From: Streptococcus mitis bv. 2 str. SK95 | GTDB taxonomy: Bacteria > Bacillota > Bacilli > Lactobacillales > Streptococcaceae | DNA: 64,000 nucleotides | Direction: 5' to 3' | Assembly: GCF_000222705.1 (NCBI RefSeq) | Contig: NZ_AFUB01000040.1 | Coordinates: 1-64,000 of the forward strand | Shown here: piece after piece, positions 1-8,459 of the stretch | Layout: each line of letters starts with the position of its first letter | How positions within the stretch are numbered: the first letter of the stretch is position 1 | Notes under the pieces: generated by a model | The model's database searches: none | Told to the model about the DNA's origin: nothing | The model's input: the letters and a program-made list of their open reading frames with translations, nothing else | Program-made: the position numbers and the translations under genes

Positions 1-81
1 ATATTATAAGATAATTTATTTTATTTTTCAAGAAAAGGGAGCTTGAATGTTACAATTCTGTCAGACATTTTATAGTCTATA

Positions 82-90
82 TGCTATAAT
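82..90 (+). promoter_or_regulatory. extended -10 promoter of the HAD phosphatase gene
   Basis: The sequence TGCTATAAT is an extended -10 element ending 30 bases before the ATG at 121. No good -35 hexamer is visible 16-18 bases upstream, as is usual for extended -10 promoters. An AGGAAG ribosome binding site precedes the ATG. Confidence 0.55.
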
Positions 91-120
91 AAAAGCAAAA
101 CACCTAGAAAAGGAAGTCTT

Positions 121-930
121 ATGATTAAACTACTAGCCTTGGATATGGACGGAACCCTCCTTAATGAAGCCAAGGAAATCCCGCAAGCCCACATCACTGC
201 CATTCACCAAGCCATTGAAAAAGGTGTCAAACTGGTTCTCTGTACAGGTCGACCGCTTTTTGGTGTCCTCCCCTACTATAAAAAACTAGGTCTTGACCTC
301 CAGAACGAGTATGTCATTGTTAATAACGGTTGTTCAACACACCAGACCAGTGACTGGGGTCTAGTTGACTGGCAAGAACTTAGTCCAGCTGACATCGAAT
401 ACCTCTATGACCTAGCAGAAAAAAGCGACGTCCAGTTGACTCTTTTTGATGAAGAACATTATTTTGTCCTCGGTGGTAAGCCTAATCAAATCGTTCAAAA
501 TGATGCCAAACTTGTTTTTTCAGACCTGACTGAAATTTCACTTGAAGAAGCCACCAGTGGTAAGTATCGTATGTTCCAAGGCATGTTTTTGGGAACAAAA
601 GACCAAACAGACGATTTTGAGCAGCGGTTTGCTGAGGAGCTCTGCCAACGATTTAGCGGAGTTCGTTCGCAACCTGTCATTTATGAAGCTATGCCACTTG
701 GAACGACAAAGGCTACTGCTCTTTCACGACTAGCTGAGATTTTGAAGATTGAGCCATCAGAAATCATGGCCATGGGTGATGCCAATAACGATATCGAAAT
801 GCTCCAGTTTGCAGGACTTGGCATTGCTATGGGAAATGCCAGCGATTATGTCAAATCCCTTGCTAACGACGTCACAGCCAGCAACGAAGAAGACGGCGTC
901 GCGCGTGCGATTGAGAAGTATATTTTATAG
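121..930 (+). CDS. Cof-type HAD-superfamily sugar phosphatase
   Basis: This 269-residue protein is a Cof/YidA-type HAD hydrolase, a family that removes phosphate from sugar phosphates and similar small cytoplasmic substrates. The N-terminal motif DMDGTL carries the nucleophile Asp8 and the acid/base Asp10. A C-terminal GDANND motif near residue 220 binds magnesium, and a type II cap domain fills the middle. It is monocistronic, with its own extended -10 promoter and a strong terminator. The exact substrate cannot be told from sequence, because streptococci carry several paralogues. Confidence 0.9.
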   Translation: MIKLLALDMDGTLLNEAKEIPQAHITAIHQAIEKGVKLVLCTGRPLFGVLPYYKKLGLDLQNEYVIVNNGCSTHQTSDWGLVDWQELSPADIEYLYDLAEKSDVQLTLFDEEHYFVLGGKPNQIVQNDAKLVFSDLTEISLEEATSGKYRMFQGMFLGTKDQTDDFEQRFAEELCQRFSGVRSQPVIYEAMPLGTTKATALSRLAEILKIEPSEIMAMGDANNDIEMLQFAGLGIAMGNASDYVKSLANDVTASNEEDGVARAIEKYIL

Positions 931-937
931 AGAAAAT

Positions 938-966
938 TCCCAGTTAAATCCTTAACTGGGTTTTTG
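938..966 (+). terminator. Rho-independent terminator after the HAD gene
   Basis: Perfect 9-bp arms CCCAGTTAA and TTAACTGGG enclose a four-base loop and are followed by TTTTTG. Confidence 0.9.
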
Positions 967-987
967 ACATTTTAAAAATCAGAAAAC

Positions 988-1041
988 TTTAGAAACTCTT
1001 TAGAATTACTTGAGCTTTCTTTGATTTCTATACCTTATACT
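988..1041 (+). promoter_or_regulatory. promoter region of the ABC exporter with a direct-repeat operator
   Basis: Two copies of TTTAGAA, at 988-994 and 999-1005, are spaced exactly 11 bp apart, one helical turn, which is the usual arrangement for OmpR-family response regulators. TTGAGC at 1010 and a -10-like TATACT at 1036-1041 follow, with a long 20-bp spacing. A regulated promoter whose activator sits just upstream of the -35 would look like this. The link to the regulator at 3668-4366 is inference. Confidence 0.45.
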
Positions 1042-1074
1042 AAAGTTAGAAAAATAAATCAAAAGGAGAAAATC

Positions 1075-1983
1075 ATGAAAACAGTACTCGAAATTCATGG
1101 ACTGACCAAACAATTCGGCCAACAAGCTATTCTTCAAGATCTTAGTCTAACCATAAAAGAGGGGGATATTTATGGTCTAATTGGAAAAAACGGAGCAGGA
1201 AAAACTACTCTTATCAAAATCATTACACAATTATTGTTTGCGGACAAAGGTACAGTTTCCCTCTTTTCTAGTCAAGAACAAAATGAGTGGACCAAGGCTT
1301 TATCTCGAGTGGGTTCTGTTATCGAATCACCTGTAGCCCATAATCACTTAACAGCATACCAGAATCTGAAATATTATTGTATGATACGTCATATTCCAAA
1401 TGCTGATAAGGTGATTCATGAGACCTTGGACTATGTTGGGTTGTCAGATACGGGAAAAAAAGTCTTTCGTGATTTCTCACTAGGAATGAAACAAAGACTT
1501 GGTATCGCCATTGCCCTCCTATCCAAACCTGATTTCCTGATTCTTGATGAACCCATTAACGGTCTGGATCCTATTGGAATCAAAGAATTTCGCCTAATGA
1601 TCCAGCGGCTCAATCAAGAGAAAGGAATAACTATCCTCATCTCTAGCCATATCTTGTCAGAACTCTATCTCCTAGCTAATCGTTTTGGTATCTTAGATCA
1701 AGGAAAGATTATCCGTGAAATCAGCAAAGCTGAATTTGAAACACTAAGTGAAGATTATATCGTACTTAGAACAAGCGACAAAGAAAGAGCTTGTCAGGTA
1801 TTGAAAGAACAAATCCAGCTCCAGTTTAAGGTTGTAAACCCTGAAAATGAAATCCATATCTTTGGTAATGAACAAGATGTCAAACAGATTCTTAAACAAC
1901 TAACTTTGGCCGATGTTGCTATTGATGAGATTTACTTTGCCCGTCAAAACCTAGAAGAATACTTCACCCAATTGGTAGAATAG
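1075..1983 (+). CDS. ABC transporter ATP-binding protein, bacitracin/lantibiotic-export type
   Basis: This 302-residue ATPase energises the permease encoded 10 bases downstream. Walker A (GKNGAGKTT, residues 37-45), the signature SLGMKQRLG and Walker B LILDEP followed by NGLDP are all intact. The SLGMKQ form of the signature is typical of BcrA/lantibiotic-immunity and related DrrA-type ATPases, which have a C-terminal extension like the one here. The open frame continues 18 codons upstream, but the AAAAGGAG site points to the ATG at 1075. The substrate is unknown; antimicrobial-peptide defence is plausible because a two-component system lies next door. Confidence 0.85.
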   Translation: MKTVLEIHGLTKQFGQQAILQDLSLTIKEGDIYGLIGKNGAGKTTLIKIITQLLFADKGTVSLFSSQEQNEWTKALSRVGSVIESPVAHNHLTAYQNLKYYCMIRHIPNADKVIHETLDYVGLSDTGKKVFRDFSLGMKQRLGIAIALLSKPDFLILDEPINGLDPIGIKEFRLMIQRLNQEKGITILISSHILSELYLLANRFGILDQGKIIREISKAEFETLSEDYIVLRTSDKERACQVLKEQIQLQFKVVNPENEIHIFGNEQDVKQILKQLTLADVAIDEIYFARQNLEEYFTQLVE

Positions 1984-1993
1984 GAGAAAAATC

Positions 1994-2749
1994 ATGATAC
2001 ACACCATTCAAGCAGATTTTTACCGTCTTTTCCGCTCCAAAGGATTCTGGATTACAGAATTCATTCTCTTTGTACTTATGTTAATGGGTGCTACTATCGG
2101 AGCTACAGGACATCTAATGTCAGTAAATACTACACCTGAAACAGAATTTCCGACCAAAGGTTGGGACGGCGTCCAAGCTCTTATCAACGCATCTAGCAAT
2201 AGTTCAAACCTCGTTTTTCTCTGCATCATCCTGGCATGCCTCGTTCTTGGAGTTGATCTAATCGGCAAACTATATAAAAATAGTTTGACAGTTGGCGTTT
2301 CTCGTACCGAGTTTTTCCTTGCCAAAGGCTTTGTACTTGCTAGTATCGCTTTCTTACAACTTATTGTTAGCCTTGTTATTGCCTTTATTCCAGCAACTCT
2401 ACTAAACGGACTTGGTACGATGCCTGATGGCTTTATCGGCAATCTACTTGTAACCATTTTCCTTCAATTTCTCTGCCTTCTCGCTTGGCTTTCAATTGTT
2501 TCCTTCATACTCTATGTTAGTCATTCTTATCTTGCGGTATTTATTGGTTATTTGGTCAGCTCTATCTTACTTTCTATGCCAATGCTTGTTTTCCCAGACA
2601 TTGAAATTCTACGATATTTAATCCTAGATTTTGCCTATGCTATGACTAGTAATAGTCAATCTATTCTCTATACCATCACGGTTTGCGTTTCTGTCATACT
2701 TTTCTTCTCTCTCAGCAGCCTTACCGTTTTCAAGAAGAAAAGTCTATAA
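1994..2749 (+). CDS. ABC transporter permease, ABC-2/lantibiotic-export type
   Basis: A 251-residue integral membrane protein with about six hydrophobic segments: one near residues 18-38, a pair around residues 75-125, two in 150-195 and a last one near 225-245. It forms the membrane part of the exporter with the preceding ATPase. A GGAG site 5-8 bases upstream supports the start, and the two genes are clearly co-transcribed. Size and topology match BcrB-like and other ABC-2 permeases; the cargo cannot be predicted. Confidence 0.8.
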   Translation: MIHTIQADFYRLFRSKGFWITEFILFVLMLMGATIGATGHLMSVNTTPETEFPTKGWDGVQALINASSNSSNLVFLCIILACLVLGVDLIGKLYKNSLTVGVSRTEFFLAKGFVLASIAFLQLIVSLVIAFIPATLLNGLGTMPDGFIGNLLVTIFLQFLCLLAWLSIVSFILYVSHSYLAVFIGYLVSSILLSMPMLVFPDIEILRYLILDFAYAMTSNSQSILYTITVCVSVILFFSLSSLTVFKKKSL

Positions 2750-2787
2750 AAAATGACCTCCTCTAGACTACTGAGGAGGTTTCTTTT
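2750..2787. terminator. bidirectional terminator between the exporter and the histidine kinase gene
   Basis: Arms ACCTCCTC (2756-2763) and GAGGAGGT (2773-2780) are flanked by an A-run on the left and a T-rich run on the right, so the hairpin can stop transcription from both converging units. Confidence 0.85.
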
Positions 2788-2789
2788 CG

Positions 2790-3668
2790 TTAAAAATAAA
2801 TAAATACTGAAAACCATTCGCCATCAGCAACTAGCTTCATTTCCGCTCCAAGAAGATGAACTAATTCCTCAGTAATATAGAGACCTAAACCAGAGGATTC
2901 TTCGGTATCTGACATATTTTCAGAATAAAAACGATTGCTGAGATTGTCTATATTCTTGATAGGCTTTTTGACTAGATTATCAATTTCCAAAACAAGCCTA
3001 TTTTCTTCCTTTTTCAAGGAAAGTCGAGCCTTCTCCTTGCCGTGCTTGAGAACATTTCCAAGGAGGTTTTGTATAATTCGATCAAGCAAATCCTCATCAG
3101 TCGTCGTTTTCAATCCTGGTTCAACGTTAAAATCAAGAACAATCTGTGAAGATTGAAAAACGTCGTAATAAGTTAAAGTCTTCTTCGTTATAAAAGTTGA
3201 TAAATCAAGTTCTTCCAGTTTCGGTTTGACTGCTCCTTCCATCAAATGACGATATTCGAGGAGAGCCTCCAAACGTTTGGAAACCAAATCAAGATGATGG
3301 GCTATTTTGTTTAAGGTTTCTGGACTATTATCGGGATGTTTTATTAGTTGCTGAGTATATCCTGAAGCGATTGTCAAAGGTGTCCGAATATCATGAGCGA
3401 TGTTACTGATTGCCATATCTAGGGTGTGTTTTTCACGCTTCATGATTAGCTGATTTTGCTCCACTTCTTGAAATAGATTCTCAATTTGGTTATGTAGACG
3501 CAAAATGGTCTTTGAAAAGAAATTTACCCCGATCCTCTTCATGCTACCAGAGCGAATCTTTTCTTCGATTTGTCTGCTTAAATCTCTAATTGCTATATGA
3601 TAGCGAATCAAAGAAATCGCTAGAATGATGTTGATAAGGAGCAACAGAGATATCAAAATATAAATCAT
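2790..3668 (-). CDS. sensor histidine kinase with a short single-helix sensor
   Basis: A 292-residue histidine kinase. One N-terminal transmembrane helix (residues 2-22) is followed almost directly by the cytoplasmic part, so there is no extracellular sensor domain. The phosphorylation box NIAHDIRTPLT contains the likely phospho-His at residue 92; an N-box (NLLGNVLKHGK) and a GLGLY G-box follow. Its start overlaps the stop of the regulator gene as TAATG, so the pair is translationally coupled, and an AAAGGAGA site fixes the start at 3668. Kinases of this build often sense stress through a partner transporter, which fits the exporter next door, but the signal is not known. Confidence 0.88.
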   Translation of the reverse strand: MIYILISLLLLINIILAISLIRYHIAIRDLSRQIEEKIRSGSMKRIGVNFFSKTILRLHNQIENLFQEVEQNQLIMKREKHTLDMAISNIAHDIRTPLTIASGYTQQLIKHPDNSPETLNKIAHHLDLVSKRLEALLEYRHLMEGAVKPKLEELDLSTFITKKTLTYYDVFQSSQIVLDFNVEPGLKTTTDEDLLDRIIQNLLGNVLKHGKEKARLSLKKEENRLVLEIDNLVKKPIKNIDNLSNRFYSENMSDTEESSGLGLYITEELVHLLGAEMKLVADGEWFSVFIYF

Positions 3669-4366
3669 TACTTGTCTCCTTTTAATCGAACACCAACTCC
3701 CCAAATGGTTTCGATGTACTCATGATTTGGATCCAGTTGATGCAGTTTTTTACGGAGATTGCTTAGATGGGTGTTGAGCGTATTATCTCCAGGTAGGTAA
3801 CTTTCTTCCCAAATCAATTCATAGAGTTCTTCCTTGGTGAAGATCTTTTTAGGATGCTGGAGCAACATTTGGAGAATCTGACACTCTTTCTTTGCAAGAC
3901 GAATCGTTTCAGTTGCGCTACTTATTTCAAAACTATCCGCATCAAACTGGATATTTTTTAAGTTTTGTAGGAGGTTTTCAGTTTTTCTCTGGTTTTCTGA
4001 CTGATATTCACCGCTTTGGCGTAACTGCACGGTGACTCTGGCAAAGACTTCGTTCAAATCAAAAGGTTTTACTATATAATCATTGGCACCGTCTAAGAGA
4101 TATTGGCTGATAAGCTTTTTATCACTTAAAGCAGTGAGCATGATAACTGGGGTCTGACTAGTTTCTCGAATGGCTTGCAAGACTTGGTCGCCATTTTTCC
4201 CTGGAAGCATGATATCTAGCAGAACGAGATCAATGCCACCTTTATCAAATTGCATGATACCTTCCGTACCAGAAAAGGCTTGAATCACCTCGTGCTCCTC
4301 AGTGAGAAGTGTTCGCAAAATTTCTTGGATTTCATTATTATCTTCAATAACCAATATCTTAGCCAT
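3668..4366 (-). CDS. OmpR/PhoB-family response regulator
   Basis: A 232-residue regulator: receiver domain at residues 1-115 with phospho-acceptor Asp51 in LVLLDIMLPG, then a winged-helix DNA-binding domain with the usual ending ETIWGVGVRLKG. The frame opens further upstream, but an AAAGGACG site fits the ATG at 4366, and a TATAAT -10 box lies at 4389-4394 on the minus strand. It is the partner of the kinase encoded immediately downstream. It may act on the direct-repeat operator at 988-1005 before the ABC exporter genes. Confidence 0.88.
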   Translation of the reverse strand: MAKILVIEDNNEIQEILRTLLTEEHEVIQAFSGTEGIMQFDKGGIDLVLLDIMLPGKNGDQVLQAIRETSQTPVIMLTALSDKKLISQYLLDGANDYIVKPFDLNEVFARVTVQLRQSGEYQSENQRKTENLLQNLKNIQFDADSFEISSATETIRLAKKECQILQMLLQHPKKIFTKEELYELIWEESYLPGDNTLNTHLSNLRKKLHQLDPNHEYIETIWGVGVRLKGDK

Positions 4367-4426
4367 AAACATCGTCCTTTCTAAAACTATTATAACATGT
4401 TTTATTAGGATTTCCAGACACAGAAA

Positions 4427-4458
4427 AGCTCCTCTCACATTTTAAGTAAGAAGGAGCT
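4427..4458. terminator. hairpin between the two-component system and the TraX-like gene
   Basis: AGCTCCT (4427) pairs with AGGAGCT (ending 4458). It lies just downstream of the TraX-like gene on the minus strand and upstream of the regulator promoter. Confidence 0.6.
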
Positions 4459-4472
4459 AATGGAAATTGAAT

Positions 4473-5210
4473 CTACTTAACCAAATAAGCAATCAAAGTT
4501 ATGATCCATAGATGAGCTGGGTAGAAAATATAAAAGAAATACTTATTCCATATAGTTTGTTCACCACGTTCCCCATTATACAAGGCCATAAAAGGAAAGA
4601 CAGTGATAAAGAGCCAGTCAGAATTGTAAAGCATCATTTCCAGTGTTTGGTACCAAGAGTCATAGATTTGGATGGAAGTCACTAACAGAAAGGCCCAAAG
4701 GAGAGTATAGAGAAGATTTCGCACTCCCTTACGATTTCGACAAGAGTAACTAATCAAGAGAAATGGTAACATGGTGATGCCGCCCTCAGTAAAAAGACAA
4801 CCGAAAATCAAGAGAACCGCAACTCCAATCCGACGCCACAACTTCTCCTTTTCATCCAACTCTTTTCTGGGAAAACCAAGCCAAAGCATGGTGACACCGA
4901 TGGCCAAAGTCAAGAAAATATTGTTATTAACCATTACTCCCTTAGAGGCGAATAGGGCATTGAGCAGGCTATTTCCTGCGAACATGATAAGAGCCCAACT
5001 CCAGAGACGGATGAGATAGTCTTTCAGATTTCGAGTATGGATAAAACCTTCCATAGCCATATAGGCAAACCAAACTCCCACACAACGGGTCATAGCATGA
5101 AAGATACCTTCCCATAAGGGAGGTACTAGCCCAGTGATATGGGGGATATGGTCTAAAACCATTATAGCTGCCATCAGGTACTTCAACTGCGTTGCATTCC
5201 ATTTTTTCAT
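4473..5210 (-). CDS. TraX-family membrane protein
   Basis: A 245-residue protein with about seven or eight hydrophobic helices across its length. The N-terminal pattern with LKYLMAAIMVLDHIP and the repeated aromatic-rich helices match the TraX family, named after the F-plasmid pilin acetylase; such proteins are common on streptococcal chromosomes without any conjugation genes. The chromosomal proteins are presumably membrane acyltransferases, but their substrate is not established. The AGAGG site upstream of 5210 fits the start. It is transcribed alone. Confidence 0.75.
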   Translation of the reverse strand: MKKWNATQLKYLMAAIMVLDHIPHITGLVPPLWEGIFHAMTRCVGVWFAYMAMEGFIHTRNLKDYLIRLWSWALIMFAGNSLLNALFASKGVMVNNNIFLTLAIGVTMLWLGFPRKELDEKEKLWRRIGVAVLLIFGCLFTEGGITMLPFLLISYSCRNRKGVRNLLYTLLWAFLLVTSIQIYDSWYQTLEMMLYNSDWLFITVFPFMALYNGERGEQTIWNKYFFYIFYPAHLWIITLIAYLVK

Positions 5211-5289
5211 AATAAACCTCTTTCATTTTGATCTACATAGAGTATAGCATACATTTCCACGCATAATCGTACACCCATCTTACATTTAA

Positions 5290-5322
5290 AAAGCCTATCT
5301 TACATTTTTGTAAGACAGGCTT
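5290..5322 (-). terminator. terminator after the 103-residue hypothetical gene
   Basis: AAGCCTATCTTAC and GTAAGACAGGCTT form a 13-bp stem with one mismatch; a T-rich run follows on the minus strand. Confidence 0.8.
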
Positions 5323-5349
5323 ATAGCAACTAATTTTTATAAAAGAATA

Positions 5350-5661
5350 TTATTTAATTTTATGCTTATTCATTTTTTCTTGGAAAATGTCTGTAATGAT
5401 TTGGCGCAATTCTTCTCGTTCCTTCTCAGGAATTTCACCACTTCTCTTGGCAACTGCATAGAGCTCTGGATGTTCGATGGAAATTCGCTTTATTGTCCGA
5501 GTTGTTGCGTGTTTTCTCACAAAAAATGGGATGCGTTTGATCCATTCCTGAGGTACTAGGGCAAGGATTTTCGCAGCAGTTTCCTTATCGCTAATTTCAG
5601 ATGTTGTCAGTCCCTGCTTTATCATTTCCTGTTCTTTTTCAGTAAAATCTTTTAATTCCAT
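5350..5661 (-). CDS. small hypothetical protein, charged and helical
   Basis: I do not recognise this 103-residue protein. It has no signal peptide or membrane helix and is rich in Lys, Glu and Arg, with predicted helices throughout. A TAGGAG site 7-8 bases before the ATG and its own terminator (5290-5322) argue for a real monocistronic gene. It sits at the left border of the immunity-like block and could be its first member, though nothing in the sequence proves this. Confidence 0.6.
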   Translation of the reverse strand: MELKDFTEKEQEMIKQGLTTSEISDKETAAKILALVPQEWIKRIPFFVRKHATTRTIKRISIEHPELYAVAKRSGEIPEKEREELRQIITDIFQEKMNKHKIK

Positions 5662-5767
5662 GATTCTTCTCCTAGTTAGTAAATGACTCTATGATAGATT
5701 ATATACTAATCTTGACCAAAGTACAAATAGAACCACGTCCAAAGACTATAGTAGTTTACCATTTCCT

Positions 5768-6787
5768 TCAATCGTCACGCGCTACTTCTCCAACTAGCTC
5801 AAAATCTATCATATGGTAGTTTTCATCCAAGCGAATTAAGGAAAAATACTCATTCCAAAACAGGTGGTCACTGGGACTTTTCCACTGGATACCATACCAT
5901 AGTTGGGTCGAGTCTACAGGATGTGCAGGCGGAACTGACCATAATTTATCACCAAAGGTTGTTCGCATGGTTCCTTCTTCAATTCTAGTCAGTAAATCCA
6001 CACCATCCAGCTTATAGGAGATAGCTTTTGATTTTGCTGCTTTGATACGATCTTCATCTAGTTTAAACTGGATAATTTTACAGTCCTCTAAGGCGGTTTC
6101 TTTTATTTCATCTCCGTATAAGGCAATACTTCCAAGGATTAAACCATCTTTGCCAAGAAGATAGGGAGCATACGACACAGCATTGCTATCTTGATGAAAA
6201 CCTTTTTCGATAAAAATACTCTTATTAGCCTGGTATTTCTTGATTTTCCCCGAAGAAAGAGCCTCATCATAATCGTTACTAAAGCTGTCATTCTCCCTGA
6301 TGTAGATGTCAAAACCTTCTTTTAGAAGGTCACTCACACTTGTTTGCGTTAGTGTGATCGGTTTGTCATCTATCATCAATTCTGGAGCTTTGGGTGGCAA
6401 CCCTATCTGACCATAAGCTATCATAAGAAATAAAGCCACCATAAAAGAAACCACAAGTGCGATCATCGCTTTTCCCGTGCGTTTTCTAGCATTAAAAAGT
6501 GCCATAATCGGTGGTAGGATGACAATTTTTGCCAGGATAGCATTACCAGTTCCTCCCCTACTCATTATTTGGACTACAAAAACACCAGCAAGCGCAATCA
6601 TCGACAAATAAACTAGAAGCTCGCCAAGCCCCATCTTGTCTGTACGAGTTTGTTCATTTACTGGCTCATCTAAGACAGATTTCCCATTCACTACCAGCCT
6701 TTTGAGGAAGAAATACATTCCGAGTCCAATCCCCAAAAATGCCAATGCAAGAAAAGCCAGCGAACTGATTACAACTATTCTACCCAT
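5768..6787 (-). CDS. four-helix membrane protein with an exported C-terminal domain (related to the 11957-12979 gene)
   Basis: An uncharacterised 339-residue protein. Four hydrophobic segments lie at about residues 5-30, 55-75, 83-102 and 107-130; a soluble domain of about 200 residues follows. That domain starts with a motif ending in SDLLKEGFD and contains LLGKDG, then LEDC. The protein encoded at 11957-12979 has the same length, topology and motif order (SELLDQGF, LLEIVRDG, LENC), so the two are paralogues. The gene follows 6801-7247 by 13 bases, suggesting one operon. An AAGGAG site supports the start. Function unknown. Confidence 0.7.
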   Translation of the reverse strand: MGRIVVISSLAFLALAFLGIGLGMYFFLKRLVVNGKSVLDEPVNEQTRTDKMGLGELLVYLSMIALAGVFVVQIMSRGGTGNAILAKIVILPPIMALFNARKRTGKAMIALVVSFMVALFLMIAYGQIGLPPKAPELMIDDKPITLTQTSVSDLLKEGFDIYIRENDSFSNDYDEALSSGKIKKYQANKSIFIEKGFHQDSNAVSYAPYLLGKDGLILGSIALYGDEIKETALEDCKIIQFKLDEDRIKAAKSKAISYKLDGVDLLTRIEEGTMRTTFGDKLWSVPPAHPVDSTQLWYGIQWKSPSDHLFWNEYFSLIRLDENYHMIDFELVGEVARDD

Positions 6788-6800
6788 CTCAATTTTCTCC

Positions 6801-7247
6801 TTAGTTTATACATTCAACCTTTAATTTCTTTTTCAAGGTTCTATTCGCAATCAGTAGCACAAGCAAAAGAAAGGGCGCTCCATTAAGAACAAATATGGGG
6901 AAAGCCTTGATAGCAATCCATAATATCGTCCCTTTTTTCTCAATCCAACTACTCCCCCAATCACCATTGATCAATGGAAATAGTGATTCTATGTAACCTT
7001 GATACCATAGAAAAAATGGATTTTGGGAGCAATTCGCATTCAGCCAGATAATTATCAAGCAAAACAGAATCAAGTAGACCAGACCGACAAATACACTAAT
7101 CCGTCTGGTGGTTTTTGTCGCCTGCTGACAGATTCTTTCTTTAGTCTCTTGATTAATGCCTTCAAGACCACTATTCTTGCAAGCTTCCTTTTCAAATCTG
7201 TAGAGTAGATACCGATAGAGGTAATCCTTTCGCATATTGCCTTTCAT
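6801..7247 (-). CDS. small membrane protein, hypothetical
   Basis: A 148-residue protein with two clear hydrophobic segments (about residues 49-70 and 110-138) and basic ends; the N-terminal 45 residues are charged and helical. It lies directly upstream of the four-helix membrane protein gene with 13 bases between them, so the two probably act together in the membrane. I cannot assign a family. The start at 7247 has a GAGG site; an internal Met at codon 5 is an alternative. Confidence 0.6.
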   Translation of the reverse strand: MKGNMRKDYLYRYLLYRFEKEACKNSGLEGINQETKERICQQATKTTRRISVFVGLVYLILFCLIIIWLNANCSQNPFFLWYQGYIESLFPLINGDWGSSWIEKKGTILWIAIKAFPIFVLNGAPFLLLVLLIANRTLKKKLKVECIN

Positions 7248-7366
7248 ATAAAACCTCGTCTAAAGCTTGGAGAACGAATTAAAAATCATTGTTTAGACTT
7301 CTAATCTCAAAGAATTGCAGTCTAGATAATTTGTGATCATTGGTGAAGGAAACATAGGGCTCTTGT

Positions 7367-7864
7367 TCAGAGCATATCGACATACCATGTTTTTTCATCG
7401 CCAAAACCATAGAATTTCTCATCAATCAACCATTTGCCATCTATCAACCTAAGCACAAACTTATGTTTCATTTCCAAAGCTTCCTCATAGTATAGTATGA
7501 CTGTTGCCAGATCCCCTTTTCGCATGGTAAACTGAACGAAAAAATCCTCGCCCTTTAAATACGAATACTCACTTGGATGACCATAGGAATTTCTAGATCC
7601 TTTTGAGAAGCATTTTTCACTTACACAGCCATCCAGGAGAGCCAGATAGCGTTGATGGTATTCGTCCATCAGTTCCTTCCACTCGGGATGGATCTGATGT
7701 GAAGGTATCTTGAGTAGCCTTTTTTCAGCATCGAGTTCCTTGTTGCGTTCATAGATTTCTTCTTCCAAAAAGGTTAATTTCTGTAATAATTCCAATAAGG
7801 GAGGTAAAAGTTCATCTACCATTTTTTTGTATTTTTCAGGGGTGCTTTTTAACGTCAGTTCCAT
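7367..7864 (-). CDS. probable NTF2-fold-type immunity protein
   Basis: A 165-residue cytoplasmic protein. The first 70 residues look like a helical hairpin. The remainder has the strand-rich ending seen in NTF2-fold immunity proteins: a hydrophobic strand, then FVLRLIDGKWLIDEKFYGF and a final aromatic strand. Such proteins neutralise polymorphic toxins by direct binding in the cytoplasm. The family call rests on pattern only and needs a profile search. The gene follows 7871-8431 by six bases, and a GAGG site precedes the ATG. Confidence 0.5.
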   Translation of the reverse strand: MELTLKSTPEKYKKMVDELLPPLLELLQKLTFLEEEIYERNKELDAEKRLLKIPSHQIHPEWKELMDEYHQRYLALLDGCVSEKCFSKGSRNSYGHPSEYSYLKGEDFFVQFTMRKGDLATVILYYEEALEMKHKFVLRLIDGKWLIDEKFYGFGDEKTWYVDML

Positions 7865-7870
7865 TATTTT

Positions 7871-8431
7871 CTAACCTCGATATTCATGTGTCAGTTCTGC
7901 CAATTCACTATCAGACAAAGTCCCATCAGTATAGAGTTTTTTCAACAACTTATCATCAAATTCAAAAGAATAATATTCTGTCACAAATTCTTGAAATCGT
8001 TCGAACGTGTCAAAGATGTAGGCCAATAGCCAGGCTCCGTCATTATGATTCTCAATATTATTTTGATGAATGGCACCATCATACCAGATACAAAATGTCG
8101 TTTCTTCCCTTTCCTTCAAAGTTAAAAGATTTAGCCATTTTTCGTCAATACCTTCATAAATTCTGTCGCTAATGTCCTGATTCCATTGGTCAGCTGCCAA
8201 CTGATTGAGACTGCTTTCATGATCAAATCCCTTTATCAAGATGACATCTTCTGTAAAAATCACATCCAAAGAATCCCCAGCACCGTTATCAATGCTGTAT
8301 CGGTTAGTAAGGTCCGTTTCTTTCTTTCGTATCAATCTCAGATAATCTTTGGATGGATCTGTTAAATAATCATCCAAAACATACAAGGCCTCAAGGCTTT
8401 TTTGCATATTGTCCCGGTCTAAGTGCTTCAT
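7871..8431 (-). CDS. hypothetical acidic protein, probable immunity-type
   Basis: A 186-residue acidic cytoplasmic protein with no membrane segment. Its centre holds a strand pair around DVIFTEDVILIKGFDHES and its C-terminal third is helical and acidic. Proteins of this size, charge and neighbourhood are typical of polymorphic-toxin immunity clusters, but I cannot name a family. It is followed six bases later by the NTF2-like gene, and AAGGTGAG is a good ribosome binding site. Two Trp-rich stretches could form a binding surface; that is speculation. Confidence 0.55.
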   Translation of the reverse strand: MKHLDRDNMQKSLEALYVLDDYLTDPSKDYLRLIRKKETDLTNRYSIDNGAGDSLDVIFTEDVILIKGFDHESSLNQLAADQWNQDISDRIYEGIDEKWLNLLTLKEREETTFCIWYDGAIHQNNIENHNDGAWLLAYIFDTFERFQEFVTEYYSFEFDDKLLKKLYTDGTLSDSELAELTHEYRG

Positions 8432-8459
8432 ATCTCACCTTTTCTACCCATCTTTTCCA

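Noticed and set aside
4473-5210. Evidence for a conjugative element from the TraX-like gene
   Set aside because: No relaxase, coupling protein, type IV secretion gene or integrase lies nearby, and chromosomal TraX-like proteins are common in streptococci.
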